Assembly (NCBI GenBank): GCA_002127295.1
Contig: NFUV01000001.1
Location: 2,118,538-2,182,537 of the forward strand
Direction of reading: 5' to 3'
From: Chitinophagaceae bacterium IBVUCB2
Lineage (GTDB): Bacteria > Bacteroidota > Bacteroidia > Chitinophagales > Chitinophagaceae
Length of the DNA stretch: 64,000 nucleotides
The number at the start of each line of letters is the position of its first letter. Within the stretch, counting starts at the first letter, position 1. The translations under genes were made by a program, and so were the position numbers. Under the pieces are notes generated by a model. It was not told the origin of the DNA, did no database searches, and saw only the letters and a list, made by a program, of their open reading frames with translations. This document shows positions 62,323 through 64,000 of this stretch, one piece after another.

Positions 62323-63771
62323 ATGAAAGAGTTGTCTAAGTTTTACTCTTCACTCGGGCTGCTGATTATACTAAATATAATCATCAAGCCGCTATGGATC
62401 TTTGGTATCGACAGGCAAGTCCAAAATGTTGTTGGTACAGAAACTTACGGTGTTTATTTTTCATTGCTCAATTTCACTATCGTATTTAGTTTTTTGCTCG
62501 ATTGGGGTCTCACTGCTTTTTTTAATCGCCAGTTAGCAGCTAATCGAAATAGTTATATAGATAATGCCGGAACTTTTATTATCATCAAACTATTTTTTTC
62601 TTTTTTGTATGCAGTTATTGTATTTGCTACCGCTTATTTTTTAGGGGTAAAACAATGGAGTATTCTTATTGCTGTTATTCTAATACAAATCCTTACCTCT
62701 TTATTTATTTTCTTTAGAAGCATTGTTACAGCGCATCAATGGTTTAAAACGGATGCCTGGCTTTCCATAATTGATAAATTGCTCATGATCTTTATCTGCG
62801 GAAGCTTTTTATTATTTCCTGCCGTTACGGGTATTATAACTATTCATAAATTTTTATGGATACAAATTACATGTACAGCATTGGCACTTTTAACTGTGCT
62901 TACACTTATCAATAAAAAAGGTGTGCAGCTTTCTTTTAATTCAAAAGCGTTACCAAATAAAAACTTAATACGGGTAGCGCTGCCCTTTGGAATTATTATT
63001 TTATTGATGTCGGTTCATAACAGGCTCGATGCTTTTTTATTAGAACGACTACACCCCAACGGAGCTTATGAGGCAGGTATTTATGCAGGAGCTTATCGTT
63101 TATTGGATGCAGCTAATATGATCGGTTATTTACTCGCCTCTTTTTTATTGCCTTTTATTGCCCGCCAATCCGGTGAAGACAAAAAGATCGATGAAGTAGT
63201 ATTAAACAGTCGCCACCTGTTACTGATAATTGCGATTTTCGTTAGTACGACCACCATCTTCCTCGCTCCGTGGATACAACAATTATTATATCATAATTCC
63301 AATGCAGATGGCATAGCTGTTTTGAAATGGTGCTTACCGGCATTGATCGGCTATTCTTTACTGCAGGTTTATGGAACAGTACTCACAGCCAATGGACAAA
63401 TTGTACAGTTTTGTTACATTGTTTTGCTTTCTGTACTATTGAATATTGTATTGAACCTGTTGTTGATACCAGTTCATGGGGCTAAGGGATGTGCTATGAC
63501 CGCTATTATAAGCCAGGCATTTTGTGGTATTTCAACGATGCTATACGTACAAAAAAAGGCCGGAATAAAAATGCACTTATCTTCCCTGTTAATCTATACT
63601 TCTATTGCAGCATTGCTTTGCGGTTTTTATTACCTGGCAGGCCGGACAGGAGTTAATGAATGGATGGTTTTAGCTGGCGCAGTAATAGTAGTATTAATAA
63701 CAACCACTATTCTTTTCAAATTAATTAACCCGAATGAGTGGCGAAGCCTGATTCAACAAAAAAATAGTTAA
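62323..63771 (+). CDS. polysaccharide (Wzx-type) flippase
   Basis: A 482-aa protein with about 12-14 membrane spans. The polysaccharide-transport family signature is seen in NRLDAFLLERLHPNGAYEAGIYAGAYRLLDA, and the C-terminal half has NGQIVQFCYIVLLSVLLNIVLNLLLIP. Its role is to move lipid-linked glycans across the inner membrane. It is followed 9 bases later by a chain-length determinant-like gene. Confidence 0.9.
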   Translation: MKELSKFYSSLGLLIILNIIIKPLWIFGIDRQVQNVVGTETYGVYFSLLNFTIVFSFLLDWGLTAFFNRQLAANRNSYIDNAGTFIIIKLFFSFLYAVIVFATAYFLGVKQWSILIAVILIQILTSLFIFFRSIVTAHQWFKTDAWLSIIDKLLMIFICGSFLLFPAVTGIITIHKFLWIQITCTALALLTVLTLINKKGVQLSFNSKALPNKNLIRVALPFGIIILLMSVHNRLDAFLLERLHPNGAYEAGIYAGAYRLLDAANMIGYLLASFLLPFIARQSGEDKKIDEVVLNSRHLLLIIAIFVSTTTIFLAPWIQQLLYHNSNADGIAVLKWCLPALIGYSLLQVYGTVLTANGQIVQFCYIVLLSVLLNIVLNLLLIPVHGAKGCAMTAIISQAFCGISTMLYVQKKAGIKMHLSSLLIYTSIAALLCGFYYLAGRTGVNEWMVLAGAVIVVLITTTILFKLINPNEWRSLIQQKNS

Positions 63772-63780
63772 CTTAATTCA

Positions 63781-64000
63781 ATGCCGGATATATTTAGCCT
63801 TATACAAAATTGGTGGAAACAGATTCTTGCTGTTGTAGTGTTTTCTTTGCTCACAGTGGGAGTTATTACTTTTTTGAAACCGCAGCAATATCTTTCTGTT
63901 GCCACAGCAGTGCCGGCCAGCTCTTTTGCAGCAGACAGATCGAAAATATTTAATGAGAATGTGCAGGCTTTGTATTCAGCACTTGGCACCCCTGATGATT
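63781..64000 (+). CDS. Wzz/chain-length determinant-like protein (partial, runs off window)
   Basis: The 73 visible codons begin MPDIFSLIQNWWKQILAVVV, with a first span FSLLTVGVITFLKPQQY and a Pro-rich outer segment (AVPASSF). The N-terminal span after a short cytoplasmic tail fits polysaccharide chain-length (Wzz-like) proteins. The C-terminal part lies outside the window. Its position after the flippase supports an envelope polysaccharide cluster. Confidence 0.6.
   Translation, partial: MPDIFSLIQNWWKQILAVVVFSLLTVGVITFLKPQQYLSVATAVPASSFAADRSKIFNENVQALYSALGTPDD

Noticed and set aside
63768-63989. 73-codon minus-strand frame at the right end
   Set aside because: It is antisense to the Wzz-like gene start and shows no protein signature.

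Overview
The window looks like the chromosome of a Bacteroidota bacterium, most likely of the family Chitinophagaceae. It is AT-rich. Several promoters fit the Bacteroidota form (TTTG, about 20 bases, TAnnTTTG) and Shine-Dalgarno sites are rare. Many genes belong to families typical of that group: ActABCDEF alternative complex III, DUF3078, DUF6787, DUF5522 and TPR proteins with 'AQ' signal-peptide ends. The species cannot be named from the sequence. No insertion sequence, prophage, CRISPR array or ordinary tRNA was seen.

Region 1 (about 0.4-27.8 kb) is a long run of minus-strand genes with gaps mostly of 2-80 bases. Nearly all products carry signal peptides, lipoboxes or twin-arginine signals. 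It is rich in amide-bond hydrolases: a penicillin-acylase-type enzyme, a peptidylarginine/agmatine deiminase, an M20 carbamoyl-amino-acid hydrolase, a DmpA-type aminopeptidase, a DUF885 peptidase, a D-aminoacylase-type amidohydrolase, three beta-lactamase-fold serine hydrolases and a further amidohydrolase fused to an NTF2-like domain. Together they suggest envelope processing of unusual amides, D-amino-acid compounds or peptides. Embedded at 18.4-22.2 kb is a head-to-tail array of five paralogous single-span membrane proteins with a near-constant His-rich N-terminus and divergent C-terminal domains.

Region 2 (27.8-30.2 kb) holds purN, a TPR protein, a VOC protein and a small membrane protein. 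Region 3 (30.4-46.8 kb, plus strand) is a respiratory block: actABCDEF, cytochrome c oxidase subunits II, I, III, III-like and IV, the heme A pathway farnesyltransferase, then after a terminator an SCO copper chaperone and a DUF420 protein. Electrons would pass from menaquinol through ActABCDEF to the A1-type oxidase.

Region 4 (46.8-56 kb) is a stress and envelope set: an AI-2E-type transporter, small membrane proteins (holin-like, YtxH, DUF5670-like, DUF1328), Dps, a CHASE3 histidine kinase, a lone receiver protein, a sigma-54 activator, a DUF892 ferritin-like protein, a small lipoprotein and a metal-dependent membrane hydrolase that seems to start at CTG. Region 5 (56-60.1 kb) has cardiolipin synthase, an alkyltransferase-like repair protein, a DUF5522 protein, trmB and the first of two DUF3078 paralogs. 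Region 6 (60.1-64 kb) has the second DUF3078 paralog, a discrete structured RNA gene with tmRNA-like traits, an Lrp/AsnC regulator behind a large inverted repeat, and the start of a polysaccharide export cluster that runs off the end.

The points most worth checking are the structured RNA at 61.4-61.6 kb, the five-gene membrane-protein array, a dispersed intergenic repeat present three times, and four short genes (57, 59, 54 and 32 codons) found by reading the gaps.
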